64,000 bases of DNA from Pseudomonas sp. GD03944 (GTDB taxonomy: Bacteria > Pseudomonadota > Gammaproteobacteria > Pseudomonadales > Pseudomonadaceae). Of the stretch, positions 1 to 8,780 are shown in pieces. The DNA lies in assembly GCF_029839275.1 (NCBI RefSeq), contig NZ_JAOCAH010000012.1:1-64000 (forward strand), written 5' to 3'. The stretch's first letter is position 1, and each line of letters begins with the position of its first letter. The translations under genes were made by a program, and so were the position numbers. The notes beneath the pieces were generated by a model. That model did no database searches. It had not been told where the DNA came from and saw nothing but the letters and a program-made list of their open reading frames with translations.

Positions 1-599
1 GCGAGTTTCTCGTTGTTCAGCGGCGCGCGGATGAAGCCGCGCTGGGTACCGTCCGGGCCGATGATCACCAGGTTGCCGCTGTGGTCGACGGTGTAGTTTT
101 CCTTGCTGGTGTCCGCCGGGATGTACGGAATGCTCACCGCGTTGGCGAACTTCTGCAGCGTCGCCTCTTCCCCGGTCAGGCCCAGGAAACCCGCGTCGAA
201 GTACGCCAGGTACTTCTTCAGCTGCTCCGGGGTATCGCGGTGCGGGTCGACGCTGACCAGCACCACCCGCAGGTTGGCCCAGGTTTCTTCCGGCAGTTGA
301 CCGCGCAGCTGACGCAGCTGGGCGAGGGTGGCCGGGCAGATGTCCGGGCAGAAGGTGTAGCCGAAGAACAGCAGGCTCCACTTGTCCTTGAACCCATCGA
401 CCTCGACGGTCTGGCCATCCTGGTCGACCAGGCTCAGCGACGGCATCGACCGGCTCTGCGGCAGCAGCACGATGCCCGCATCGAGCAGCTGGGTCGGGTC
501 GGCCTGACCCTTGCTGGTCAGCACCTTGTTGACGGTCAGGCCCAGCACCAGGGCGACGATGGCAACGAGAACGAAAACGGTGATCTGGGTACGGGTCAT
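1..599 (-). CDS. senC: SCO1/SenC-family copper chaperone (partial, 3' end cut)
   Basis: SCO proteins deliver copper to the CuA centre of cytochrome c oxidase from the periplasmic face. Seen: a single N-terminal membrane anchor (about residues 6-24), the copper motif CPDIC at residues 84-88 within GYTFCPDIC, and the conserved histidine at residue 173 (VDHSGNLVI), so all three copper ligands are present. The frame runs off the window after about 199 residues, close to the usual 200-215. The gene starts 11 bases after ctaB and is the last visible member of the cox cluster, which fits an assembly role. The ATG at 597-599 is the only start directly ahead of the hydrophobic anchor. Confidence 0.9.
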   Translation of the reverse strand, partial: MTRTQITVFVLVAIVALVLGLTVNKVLTSKGQADPTQLLDAGIVLLPQSRSMPSLSLVDQDGQTVEVDGFKDKWSLLFFGYTFCPDICPATLAQLRQLRGQLPEETWANLRVVLVSVDPHRDTPEQLKKYLAYFDAGFLGLTGEEATLQKFANAVSIPYIPADTSKENYTVDHSGNLVIIGPDGTQRGFIRAPLNNEKL

Positions 600-610
600 G
601 GCACCAACGA

Positions 611-1510
611 TTACAGGTTGAGCAGCAGGTAGTGATCGACCAACAGGGCGATGAACAACAGGAACAGGTACCAGATACTGTACTTGAAGGTGTTGATCGC
701 CGCGTGCGGTTTGCTGTCACGGTACAACACCCAGGCCCAGTGCAGGAAGCGCGCCCCCAGGCCGATGGCGCACACCAGGTAGAGCGGTCCGCTCATGTGG
801 ATCGCGTAGGGCAGCAGGGTCACGGCGAACATCGCGGCGGTGTAGAGCAGGATGTGCACCTTGGTGTAGTGCTCGCCGTGGGTCACCGGCAGCATGGGGA
901 TGTCCGCCTTGGCGTATTCCTCCTTGCGGTGGATCGCCAGGGCCCAGAAGTGCGGCGGCGTCCAGGCGAAGATAATCAGCACCAGCAGCAGCGGCTCGGC
1001 GGACAGGTGCCCGGTCACGGCCACCCAGCCCAGCAGCGGTGGCGCCGCACCAGCCAGGCCGCCGATCACGATGTTCTGCGGCGTGGCACGCTTGAGAAAG
1101 CCGGTATAGAGCACCGCGTAGCCGAGCAGCGAGGCCAGGGTCAGCCAGGCCGCCAGCTCGTTGGTGAAGGTCAGCAGCAGGGTCATCCCCACCACCGCCA
1201 ATACCAGGGCGAAGCTCAGGGCTGCCGTCGGCGACAGGCGCCCGGTGGTCACCGGCCGTTTGTGGGTGCGAGCCATGATCGAGTCGATACGCCGGTCCAC
1301 CACGTGGTTGACCGCCGCCGCCGAACCGGCGCACAGGCCGATGCCCAGGTTGCCGAAGATCAGCACCTCCCAGGCCACGCCCGCGCGGGTCGCGAGGAAC
1401 ATGCCGACCAGCGAGGTGATCAGCATCAGCACCACCACCTTGGGCTTGGTCAGCTCCAGGTAATCGCGCCAGGTCGCGTGGGCCTGGTGGGTGCGCAATA
1501 GAGTCGCCAT
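611..1510 (-). CDS. ctaB: Protoheme IX farnesyltransferase (heme O synthase)
   Basis: Transfers a farnesyl group to heme B to give heme O, the first step towards heme A for the aa3 oxidase. The 299-residue protein is a polytopic membrane protein of UbiA type with the prenyl-diphosphate-binding motif NHVVDRRID followed by MARTHKRP, typical of the CyoE/CtaB branch. A clear ribosome site (AAGGAG) lies 5-6 bases ahead of the ATG at 1508-1510. It follows ctaA by 17 bases and precedes the sco gene, so both heme-A enzymes are made together with the oxidase subunits. Length is normal for the family. Confidence 0.95.
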   Translation of the reverse strand: MATLLRTHQAHATWRDYLELTKPKVVVLMLITSLVGMFLATRAGVAWEVLIFGNLGIGLCAGSAAAVNHVVDRRIDSIMARTHKRPVTTGRLSPTAALSFALVLAVVGMTLLLTFTNELAAWLTLASLLGYAVLYTGFLKRATPQNIVIGGLAGAAPPLLGWVAVTGHLSAEPLLLVLIIFAWTPPHFWALAIHRKEEYAKADIPMLPVTHGEHYTKVHILLYTAAMFAVTLLPYAIHMSGPLYLVCAIGLGARFLHWAWVLYRDSKPHAAINTFKYSIWYLFLLFIALLVDHYLLLNL

Positions 1511-1527
1511 GGGGTTTCTCCTTTCGA

Positions 1528-2592
1528 TTACTTGCTGATCTGGACCAGGGTCGGCGCCACCGGTTCGTTGTTCTTGTTCGCCACGCTTGTACTGGCTCGG
1601 TTCTCTGCCTGCCGGGCAACGGCCCGCAGGCGGTAATTGACGCTGACCATCACCAGCAGCAACGCAGCACCACCGGCGTTGTGCGCCACCGCCACCAGCA
1701 GCGGCAGGTGGAAGACCACGTTGCTGATGCCCAGGCTGACCTGCACGGCCAGCGCCAGCAGCACCAGGCTGGACAGCCGGGCCAGGCCATTAACCCGCAG
1801 GCGCCAGGCCAGCAGGAGCAGCACCAGGGTCACCAGCAACGCGCCGATGCGGTGGGTCATGTGGATGGCGGTGCGGGCGTCGCTGTCGAGCTGGCCGCCG
1901 AGGTAGTTGGGGCCGATGTGTTGGGTGAGGTGGAAGCCGTTGGCGAAGTCCATCGCCGGCCACCACTCACCATGGCAGGTGGGCAGATCGACACAGGCCA
2001 CCGCCGCGTAGTTGCTGCTGACCCAGCCACCCAGGGCGATCTGCCCGATCACCAGCAGCAGCGCCGCGGCCGCCAGGGCACGCAGCCGGGCCGACATCCG
2101 TTGCGCCGGGAAGCGCCCGGACAGCCGCAGCGTCAGCAGGAACAACAGGCTGAGCGTGGCGAAGCCACCGAGCAGGTGGGCGGTCACCACCTGGGGCCAG
2201 AGCTTGAGGGTCACCGTCCACATGCCGAAGGCCGCCTGCAGGGTCACCAGGCCCAGCAGGAACAGCGGCAGCTTCAGCGGTTGGCCCGGCTCACCGCGCT
2301 GGCGCACGGCCTGCACCGCCAGGCCGAGAATCACCAGGCCGAGGGCGCCGGCGAAGTAACGGTGGATCATTTCGTACCAGCCCTTGGCGACCTCCACCGG
2401 GGCATGGGGAAAGCGTTCGACGGCCACCGCCTGCTTGTGCTCGCTCATCGGCACGCCGAGAAAGCCGTAGCAGCCGGGCCAGTCCGGGCAGCCGAGTCCG
2501 GCGTGGGTCAGGCGCGTGTAGGCCCCCAGCAACACCACCACCACGGCCAGCAGGGTGGCGAACAGCGCCAGGCGGTATCCGGGTTTGGCCAT
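1528..2592 (-). CDS. ctaA: Heme A synthase, COX15/CtaA family
   Basis: Oxidises the heme O methyl group to the formyl group of heme A. The 354-residue protein has about eight membrane segments and the family hallmarks GAYTRLTHAGLGCPDWPGC near the N-terminus plus repeated helix-associated histidines (MIHRYFAG, TAHLLGG, MTHRIGA, VAHNAGG) that would ligate hemes. A GTG 18 bases further upstream is also in frame, but AAGGAG sits six bases ahead of the ATG at 2590-2592, so I place the start there. It lies in the cox cluster between the SCO-like gene and ctaB. Confidence 0.92.
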   Translation of the reverse strand: MAKPGYRLALFATLLAVVVVLLGAYTRLTHAGLGCPDWPGCYGFLGVPMSEHKQAVAVERFPHAPVEVAKGWYEMIHRYFAGALGLVILGLAVQAVRQRGEPGQPLKLPLFLLGLVTLQAAFGMWTVTLKLWPQVVTAHLLGGFATLSLLFLLTLRLSGRFPAQRMSARLRALAAAALLLVIGQIALGGWVSSNYAAVACVDLPTCHGEWWPAMDFANGFHLTQHIGPNYLGGQLDSDARTAIHMTHRIGALLVTLVLLLLAWRLRVNGLARLSSLVLLALAVQVSLGISNVVFHLPLLVAVAHNAGGAALLLVMVSVNYRLRAVARQAENRASTSVANKNNEPVAPTLVQISK

Positions 2593-2616
2593 CGGGCTCT
2601 CCTTGGTCACGGCGTA

Positions 2617-3201
2617 TCAACCGATCTGGGAAATTTTCAGCAGGTGGCGCAGGTCATCGAGGATCGCCTTGCCCTTGCTGGTGCCGTCGTAACGCAAGAC
2701 CAGGTTGCCGTGGGGGTCGACGATCCACAGCTGCGGCCCTTGCGCCGGGTCGACCAGTTGTTCGTAGGCCGCCGGCTCCAGGCCATAGCGACCCAGCTGC
2801 GGAAATTCGCGGCGCAGCTGGGCGTCGTAGTCCGCCTCCAGCGGCTGGCTGACTGCCAGGGCATGCCCCGCCCGCGACACCTCCCGGTTGAGGCCGATGT
2901 GAATCTGCCGGGCGAGGAACACCAGCTGCTTGCAGTCCAGGTCGCAGGTCTGCGGTGCGGTCACCAGCAACTGCCAGCGCTCGGCTTCGCCCCCCACCAC
3001 CCCCAGGTCGGCGAGCTTCTGCCCGGTGCCGATCAGCACGCCGTGGTAGTTGCGGGTTTCCGGCACCCAGAAGCGCCACTGGTACATGGCGCTGGCCAGC
3101 AGCATCGGCCCGATGACGATGGCCAGGATCAGGATCAGCTGCAACCGGCCGCGCCAGCGGCGGTGGGTCGGGGCCTCAGGCAGGGCGATGGCTGGGTTCA
3201 T
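2617..3201 (-). CDS. SCO-like membrane-anchored protein of the cox cluster, function unassigned
   Basis: A 194-residue protein with a basic N-terminus, one membrane segment (about residues 19-40) and an extracytoplasmic domain. Corresponding genes at this place in pseudomonad cox clusters are usually called hypothetical. I see a CxxxC pair (TCDLDC, Cys86 and Cys90) and, about 74 residues later, VDPHGNLVLRYDG, which lines up with VDHSGNLVI of the SCO protein in this same cluster, where the histidine binds copper. This suggests a diverged thioredoxin-fold assembly factor acting in thiol or copper chemistry; that role is inference. Its start overlaps the SURF1 gene by 26 bases and is preceded by GGGAGA. 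Confidence 0.8.
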   Translation of the reverse strand: MNPAIALPEAPTHRRWRGRLQLILILAIVIGPMLLASAMYQWRFWVPETRNYHGVLIGTGQKLADLGVVGGEAERWQLLVTAPQTCDLDCKQLVFLARQIHIGLNREVSRAGHALAVSQPLEADYDAQLRREFPQLGRYGLEPAAYEQLVDPAQGPQLWIVDPHGNLVLRYDGTSKGKAILDDLRHLLKISQIG

Positions 3202-3907
3202 GGCGAGTCTCCCGCGCGTTATGCAAACCGAAGTAGATGAAAAGGCCGACCAGGGCCGCCGCCAGGGCGAACCACTGCACGGCGTAACCCAGGTGTTTGT
3301 CCGGGCTCATGGCCACCACCGGCCAGTCCGCCTGGAAGCTGGCGGGGCCGGGCTCGACCCGCAGTTCGTAAGCGAGGCCGCCGCGCCCCAGTTGTTGCCA
3401 CAGGGCATTCGGGCGGACGTCGGTGATCAGGTGCGGCCAGGTGCTGGCCGTGCGCTCGGGGCGCAGTTGCAGGCCGCCGCCCAGCGGGACGTAGACCGAG
3501 GCGGTGAGTTCCAGGGGCGTGTCCGGGGTGTCGAAGGTCGGGGTGACCCGGCGATCGGACCAGGGCAGCCAGCCGCGGTTGAGCAGTACCCACAGGCCGC
3601 TGGCCTGGTCATAGAAGGGTTGCAACACCTCGACGCCGGCCTGGCCGTTGCGGATGCGGTTGTCCAGCAGCAGGCTGTGGCGCTCGTCGAAGTGGCCCCG
3701 CAGGCGGACCCGCACATAGGCCAGGTCGGATTCGCGCTCCAGGGCGCCCAGGCTCATCGGGGCGGCCGCCAGGCGGGCTTCGTGGACCGCGATCAGCTCA
3801 CGCTTTTCCTCGGCCCGCGACAGCTGCCAGAAGCCCAGCCAGACCAGCGCCGGCAGCAGGGCGAGAACCACCAGGCTGGGCAGCACACCCGGGCGGAAGG
3901 CACTCAT
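3176..3907 (-). CDS. SURF1-family cytochrome oxidase assembly protein
   Basis: SURF1/Shy1 proteins help insert heme A into subunit I of heme-copper oxidases. The 243-residue product has the two-anchor layout of the family: an N-terminal membrane helix (about residues 9-26, then FWQLSRAEEK) and a C-terminal one (YAVQWFALAAALVGLFIYFG) around a periplasmic domain with LLNRGWLPW and LLLDNRIRNGQAGVEVLQPF. Start chosen at the ATG 3905-3907, with GGGAGG six bases upstream, rather than an in-frame ATG 42 bases earlier. The 3' end overlaps the SCO-like gene, indicating coupled translation. Confidence 0.9.
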   Translation of the reverse strand: MSAFRPGVLPSLVVLALLPALVWLGFWQLSRAEEKRELIAVHEARLAAAPMSLGALERESDLAYVRVRLRGHFDERHSLLLDNRIRNGQAGVEVLQPFYDQASGLWVLLNRGWLPWSDRRVTPTFDTPDTPLELTASVYVPLGGGLQLRPERTASTWPHLITDVRPNALWQQLGRGGLAYELRVEPGPASFQADWPVVAMSPDKHLGYAVQWFALAAALVGLFIYFGLHNARETRHEPSHRPA

Positions 3908-3982
3908 GAGCGCCTCCCTGGGGAGCCGATGAAGCTGGCTATACTGCATGTGAACCCCATTCCCCTTCCCCCGGAGTCTCGC

Positions 3983-4186
3983 ATGCTCAAGGCCGCGATC
4001 GTCCTCTTGCTACTGGCCACCCTGGTCAGTCTGTTCAGCGGCCTGTTCTTCCTGGTCAAGGACGAGGGCCGCACCTCGCGGGTGGTCAATGCACTGACTG
4101 TTCGTGTCACCCTCACGGCCCTGACGGTCGGACTGATCGCCTGGGGTTTCTATTCCGGCCAGCTGATTTCCCACGTCACCTGGTAG
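3983..4186 (+). CDS. DUF2909 family twin-transmembrane protein
   Basis: A 67-residue protein made of two hydrophobic helices (about residues 3-25 and 41-63) joined by a short charged loop KDEGRTSRVV; it matches the small DUF2909 proteins found next to oxidase subunit III in gamma-proteobacteria. The role is unknown; its place inside the cox cluster suggests a link to oxidase assembly or stability. It is encoded on the strand opposite to every neighbour, between coxC (ends 4194) and the SURF1 gene (starts 3907), so it needs its own promoter. A CCGGAG sequence lies 7 bases upstream of the ATG. Confidence 0.85.
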   Translation: MLKAAIVLLLLATLVSLFSGLFFLVKDEGRTSRVVNALTVRVTLTALTVGLIAWGFYSGQLISHVTW

Positions 4187-4193
4187 CGCCTGT

Positions 4194-5081
4194 TCAGAGC
4201 ACGTAGACGAAGACGAACAGGCCGATCCACACCACGTCCACGAAGTGCCAGTACCAGGCCGCGGCCTCGAAGCCGAAGTGCTGGTCGGCGGTGAAGTGGC
4301 CGCGCAGGATGCGTACCAGCATGACCGTCAGCATCAGCGCCCCCAGGGTCACGTGGGCCCCGTGGAAGCCGGTGAGCATGAAGAAGGTCGCCCCGTAGAT
4401 CCCGGAACCCAGGGTCAGCCCCAGCTCGGTGTAGGCGTGGATGTATTCCTCGATCTGCAGCGCCAGGAAGGCCAGGCCCAGCAGCACGGTCAGCGCCAGC
4501 CAGATCTTCAGCGGCTTGCGGTGGTTCTTGCGCAGCGCGTGGTGGGCGAAGGTCAGGGTGAAGCTGGAGGTCACCAGCAGGATGGTGTTGATCAGCGGCA
4601 GGCCCCAGGCGCCGATGACGCCCTTCGGCGCCGGGTAGAGTTTGGGGTCCGGAGTGTCGAGCATCGGCCAGGTGTATTCGAAGTTCGGCCACAGCATGTT
4701 GGCGATGCCTTTGTCGCCTTCGCCACCGAGCCAGGGACCGGACCACATGCGGATGTAGAACAGCACGCCGAAGAAGGCGGCGAAGAACATCACCTCGGAG
4801 AAGATGAACCAGCTCATGCCCCAGCGGAATGAGCGGTCCATCTGCGGGCTGTACAGGCCGGAGCGGCTTTCCTTGATCACGTTGCCGAACCAGCCGAACA
4901 GCATGTAGGCCAGGAACAGCGCGCCGACGAAGAAGATCAGCGGGCCGTTGGATTCGTCGCGGTTGGCCTTCATGTCGTTGAACCAGACGCCAACGCCGTA
5001 GACCGTGATCAACAGGCCGATGGTGGCGATGATCGGCCACTTGCTCTGGGCCGGAACGTAATACTGCTCGTGAGACGCCAT
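4194..5081 (-). CDS. coxC: Cytochrome c oxidase subunit III
   Basis: Core membrane subunit of the aa3 oxidase; it supports stability and proton uptake rather than carrying a redox centre. The 295-residue sequence has about seven membrane segments and family motifs RWGMSWFIFSEVMFFAAFFG and GFHGAHVTLGALML, ending AAWYWHFVDVVWIGLFVFVYVL. Length is typical. It follows ctaG by 11 bases and ends 8 bases from the convergent DUF2909 gene, so the coxB-coxA-ctaG-coxC transcript meets that gene tail to tail. Confidence 0.97.
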   Translation of the reverse strand: MASHEQYYVPAQSKWPIIATIGLLITVYGVGVWFNDMKANRDESNGPLIFFVGALFLAYMLFGWFGNVIKESRSGLYSPQMDRSFRWGMSWFIFSEVMFFAAFFGVLFYIRMWSGPWLGGEGDKGIANMLWPNFEYTWPMLDTPDPKLYPAPKGVIGAWGLPLINTILLVTSSFTLTFAHHALRKNHRKPLKIWLALTVLLGLAFLALQIEEYIHAYTELGLTLGSGIYGATFFMLTGFHGAHVTLGALMLTVMLVRILRGHFTADQHFGFEAAAWYWHFVDVVWIGLFVFVYVL

Positions 5082-5092
5082 CTTTGTTCTCC

Positions 5093-5644
5093 TTATTGGC
5101 CCGCCTGGGCAACCGGCGGTTTACTCGCAGTGATATCGAACAGGGTGTAGGCCAGAGTCAGGTGTCGGACGTCGGCGGGCAGGTCCCGGTCGACGATGAA
5201 GCGCACCGGCATCTCGATGCGCTCGCCCGGCTGCAGCACCTGCTGGGTGAAGCAGAAGCACTCGGTCTTGTGGAAAAACGCCGCCGCCTTGGACGGCGCC
5301 ACGCTGGGAATCGCCTGGGCGGTCATCGGTTTGTCCGTGGGGTTGTAGGCGACGAACACCATCTGCGTACTGGCCCCCGGGTGGACCTCGACCTCGTCGG
5401 CCTCGGGCCCGAATTCCCAGACCATGCCGGCAGCGTTGGTGGCGAGGAACTGCACCCGCACCTGGCGCGCTTCGTCGGTCTCCTGGCTGCCGGCCTGGTA
5501 GGCGCCGGCGGTCTTGCCGTTGATACCGAAGGCCTGGCACATCACGTCGTAGATCGGCACCAGGGCGAAGCCGAAGCCGAACATGCCCACCACCACGAAC
5601 AGCAGGCGGATGACCAGACGGCGGGTTGGCAGGGCTTCGCTCAT
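5093..5644 (-). CDS. ctaG: Cytochrome c oxidase assembly protein CtaG/Cox11
   Basis: Periplasm-facing copper chaperone that supplies CuB of subunit I. The 183-residue protein has one N-terminal membrane helix (RLLFVVVGMFGFGFALVPIYDVMCQAFG) and the copper-binding motif CFCFTQQ in TECFCFTQQVLQPGE, followed by the conserved MPVRF/DRDLP region. The length matches the family. It lies between coxA (12-base gap) and coxC (11-base gap), the usual order, and is certainly co-transcribed with them. Confidence 0.95.
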   Translation of the reverse strand: MSEALPTRRLVIRLLFVVVGMFGFGFALVPIYDVMCQAFGINGKTAGAYQAGSQETDEARQVRVQFLATNAAGMVWEFGPEADEVEVHPGASTQMVFVAYNPTDKPMTAQAIPSVAPSKAAAFFHKTECFCFTQQVLQPGERIEMPVRFIVDRDLPADVRHLTLAYTLFDITASKPPVAQAGQ

Positions 5645-5656
5645 GGCACGGCCTCC

Positions 5657-7246
5657 TTACTTCACTTCCGGCGGGGTCTGGAAGGTGTGGTAGGGCGCCG
5701 GCGACGGCACCGTCCATTCCAGGCCTTCGGCACCGTCCCATGGCTTGGCCGGGGCGGGCTTGCCGCCACGGATGCACTTGATGACGATGAACAGGAACAG
5801 CAGTTGGGTCGCGCCGAACATGAAGGCACCGATGCTCGACACCATGTTGAAGTTGGCGAACATCATGTTGTAGTCCGGGATCCGCCGCGGCATGCCGGCC
5901 AGGCCCACGAAGTGCATCGGGAAGAACGCCAGGTTCATGCCGATGAAACTCATCCAGAAGTGCAGCTTGGCCAGGGTCTCGTCGTACATGTGGCCGGTCC
6001 ACTTCGGCAGCCAGTAGTAGGCCGAGGCGAAGATGCCGAAGATCGCGCCAGGCACCAGCACGTAGTGGAAGTGCGCCACCACGAAGTAGGTGTCGTGGTA
6101 CTGGAAGTCCGCCGGGGCGATGGCCAGCATCAGCCCGGAGAAGCCGCCGATGGTGAACAGGATGACGAAGGCCACCGAGAACAGCATCGGCGCCTCGAAG
6201 GTCATCGAGCCCTGCCACATGGTGCTGGCCCAGTTGAACACCTTCACCCCGGTGGGCACGGCGATCAGCATGGTGGCGTACATGAAGAACAGCTCGCCGG
6301 TCAGCGGGATGCCGACGGTGAACATGTGGTGCGCCCAGACGATGAACGACAGGAAGGCGATCGACGCCGTGGCGTAGACCATCGAGGTGTAGCCGAACAG
6401 CGGCTTGCGCGCGAAGGCCGGAATGATCGAGCTGACCGCGCCGAACGCGGGCAGGATCATGATGTACACCTCGGGGTGGCCGAAGAACCAGAACACGTGC
6501 TGGAACAGCACCGGATCGCCGCCGCCGGCCGCGCTGAAGAAGCTGGTGCCGAAGTGGATGTCCATCAGCATCATGGTCACGCACCCGGCCAGTACCGGCA
6601 TCACCGCGATCAGCAGGAAGGCGGTGATCAGCCAGGTCCAGACGAACAGCGGCATCTTCATCAGGGTCATGCCCGGGGCACGCAGGTTGAGGATGGTGGC
6701 GACCACGTTGATCGCCCCCATGATCGAACTGATGCCCATCAGGTGGATGGCGAAGATGAAGAAGGTCACCGATTCCGGCGCGTAGGTCGTCGACAGCGGC
6801 GCATAGAAGGTCCAGCCGAAGTTCGGCCCGCCCCCCTCCATGAACAGCGTGCTGACCAGCAGGCCGAAGGCCGCCGGCAGCAGCCAGAAGCTGAAGTTGT
6901 TCATCCGCGGCAAGGCCATGTCCGGCGCGCCGATCATCAGCGGCACCATCCAGTTGGCCAGGCCGACGAACGCCGGCATCACCGCACCGAACACCATCAC
7001 CAGGCCGTGCATGGTGGTCATCTGGTTGAAGAACTCCGGCTGCACGATCTGCAGGCCGGGCTGGAACAGTTCGGCACGGATCACCATGGCCATGCTGCCG
7101 CCGAGCAGGAACATGGCGAAGCTGAACCACAGGTACATGGTGCCGATGTCTTTGTGGTTGGTGGTCAGCACCCAGCGCATCAAGCCCTTGGCCGGGCCAT
7201 GGTGGTGGTCGCTATGACCATGACCGTGATCGATCACTGCACTCAT
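5657..7246 (-). CDS. coxA: Cytochrome c oxidase subunit I (aa3 type)
   Basis: Catalytic subunit with heme a and the heme a3-CuB centre; reduces oxygen and pumps protons. The 529-residue protein has about twelve membrane segments. Visible signatures are WFFGHPEVYIMILPAFG (CuB histidine and the cross-linked tyrosine), WAHHMFTVG (the other CuB histidines) and TYFVVAHFHYVL (the a3 and a ligands). The N-terminus is histidine-rich (DHGHGHSDHHHG). I place the start at the ATG 7244-7246, which has AGGAG ahead and lies 4 bases after the coxB stop; an upstream in-frame start would overlap coxB heavily. Confidence 0.97.
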   Translation of the reverse strand: MSAVIDHGHGHSDHHHGPAKGLMRWVLTTNHKDIGTMYLWFSFAMFLLGGSMAMVIRAELFQPGLQIVQPEFFNQMTTMHGLVMVFGAVMPAFVGLANWMVPLMIGAPDMALPRMNNFSFWLLPAAFGLLVSTLFMEGGGPNFGWTFYAPLSTTYAPESVTFFIFAIHLMGISSIMGAINVVATILNLRAPGMTLMKMPLFVWTWLITAFLLIAVMPVLAGCVTMMLMDIHFGTSFFSAAGGGDPVLFQHVFWFFGHPEVYIMILPAFGAVSSIIPAFARKPLFGYTSMVYATASIAFLSFIVWAHHMFTVGIPLTGELFFMYATMLIAVPTGVKVFNWASTMWQGSMTFEAPMLFSVAFVILFTIGGFSGLMLAIAPADFQYHDTYFVVAHFHYVLVPGAIFGIFASAYYWLPKWTGHMYDETLAKLHFWMSFIGMNLAFFPMHFVGLAGMPRRIPDYNMMFANFNMVSSIGAFMFGATQLLFLFIVIKCIRGGKPAPAKPWDGAEGLEWTVPSPAPYHTFQTPPEVK

Positions 7247-7250
7247 GTCC

Positions 7251-8375
7251 TTACTCCTGAGCCTTCTTGAAGTCGAGGATGTCCTTAGGCGTGACCATGT
7301 CACCGACATTGTTGCCCCAGGCGTTGCGTTCGTAGGTGATGATGGCCGCGAGGTCGACTTCCGAGAGCTGCTTGCCGAACGCCGCCATGGACGTACCCGG
7401 CTTGCCGTTGAAGACGATCTCGATATGCGCTGCGGCCGGGCCGGTGGCGATGTCCGAGCCTTTGAGCGCCGGGAACATCGGTGGCAGGCCTTCGCCCGTC
7501 GCCTGGTGGCAGGCGCCGCAGGCGGTGTTGTAGGCCTTCTCGCCGCGGGCCATGAGTTCTTCCAGCGTCCATTCCTTGCTGGTCAGCTCCTTCTCGGCCG
7601 CCGCGACCTGCTTGCGCTCGGCCAGCCAGGCAGCGAAGTCTTCCTTGGACTTGGCTTCGACCACCACCGGCATGAAGCCGTGGTCCTTGCCGCACAGCTC
7701 GGTGCACTGGCCGCGGTAGATGCCGGGCTCGTCGATGCGGGTCCAGGATTCGTTGACGAAGCCGGGGATGGCGTCCTTCTTCACCGCCAGCGCCGGCACC
7801 CACCAGGAGTGGATCACGTCGGCGGCGGTGATCAGGAAGCGCACCTTGGTGCCGACCGGCACCACCAGCGGCTCGTCCACCTCCAGCAGGTAGTGCTCGC
7901 CCTTGTCGGCCTTGTTGTTGATCTGGTCGCGGGGCGTGGTCAGGTTGCTGAAGAACTCGACGTCCTGGCCCAGGTATTTGTAGTGCCATTTCCACTGGTA
8001 GCCGGTGACCTGGATATCCAGCTCGGATTCAGAACTGTCGTAGATATCGATCAGCGTCTTGGTGGCCGGAATGGCCATGAGCACCAGGATCAGCAGCGGC
8101 ACCACGGTCCAGAGAATTTCCACCGTGGTGCTTTCGTGAAAGTGCGCGGGCTGCTGCCCGGTGGATCGGCGGTGCAGGATCATCGACCAGAACATGGCGC
8201 CGAAGACGATGACGCCAATCACGACGCAGATCCAGAAAATGGTCATGTGCAAGTCGAAGACCGAGCGGCTGACCTCGGTCACACCTGGCGTCATGTTGAT
8301 GGTCCAGCTCGCGTGTGCGGAGCTGAATACCAACCACAGCAGGAGGCCCATCCAAACTCGTGGATGTCGCATCAT
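7251..8375 (-). CDS. coxB: Cytochrome c oxidase subunit II with fused cytochrome c domain
   Basis: Accepts electrons from cytochrome c through CuA and passes them to subunit I. The 374-residue precursor has a signal peptide (to about residue 22), two membrane helices (about 42-68 and 88-108), a cupredoxin domain with CuA ligands His189, Cys224, Cys228, His232 and Met235, and a C-terminal c-type heme domain with CGACH at 286-290. The fusion makes this a caa3-type subunit II. It is the first gene of the cox cluster; the 405 bases upstream lack other genes and should hold its promoter. Two ATGs stand side by side at the start. Confidence 0.96.
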   Translation of the reverse strand: MMRHPRVWMGLLLWLVFSSAHASWTINMTPGVTEVSRSVFDLHMTIFWICVVIGVIVFGAMFWSMILHRRSTGQQPAHFHESTTVEILWTVVPLLILVLMAIPATKTLIDIYDSSESELDIQVTGYQWKWHYKYLGQDVEFFSNLTTPRDQINNKADKGEHYLLEVDEPLVVPVGTKVRFLITAADVIHSWWVPALAVKKDAIPGFVNESWTRIDEPGIYRGQCTELCGKDHGFMPVVVEAKSKEDFAAWLAERKQVAAAEKELTSKEWTLEELMARGEKAYNTACGACHQATGEGLPPMFPALKGSDIATGPAAAHIEIVFNGKPGTSMAAFGKQLSEVDLAAIITYERNAWGNNVGDMVTPKDILDFKKAQE

Positions 8376-8780
8376 TGCGGGTTCCCCTTATCGTTCTTGT
8401 TATCCCGCCGGCTGAGCCTGCGGCTAAGGGATCGACTGCCATTGCGGTTGGGAAGTTCGCATTCATTGCGTTCCCGGAACCGGCGACTGCTGGCGACTAC
8501 TGTCGAAACCTCTCCGTGCCTAAGCCCGTCCGGTTCCATCAGGTACTGCCTTTCGATTTCGAGTATAGACGGCGACTTGAAGCCCGCAATTCGGATGCAA
8601 GCAGCACTGCTGCCACCGCCCCCGTGCACCGAACGCCACGCAACACGCGGTCTGGAGAGAAATGAGAACGGGCCGATATAGCCGAGTCGCATAACCATGA
8701 AAAAATTATGACAATCGCGTCTTAGCCGCCGGCTGCCGCCAGCTAAGGTTCACGCCCATGTCCCCTCACCCGGAGTCGTC
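8376..8780 (+). other. Intergenic region between divergent coxB and the gene at 8781
   Basis: 405 bases with no convincing gene. It must hold the promoter of the cox cluster (leftward) and of the next gene (rightward). On the minus strand CTATATC at 8675-8681 could be a sigma-S-like -10 element, which would fit the stationary-phase control known for pseudomonad aa3 oxidases, but no matching -35 or regulator site is clear. Nothing else is recognised here. Confidence 0.4.

Noticed and set aside
5084..7270. Open frame of about 730 codons antisense to ctaG and coxA
   Set aside because: Both strands cannot be the gene here; coxA and ctaG carry complete family motifs, while the antisense translation is low-complexity His/Gln/Glu/Arg sequence.
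8372..8698. Minus-strand frame of 108 codons upstream of coxB
   Set aside because: It fills the promoter region, has no domain and no ribosome site.
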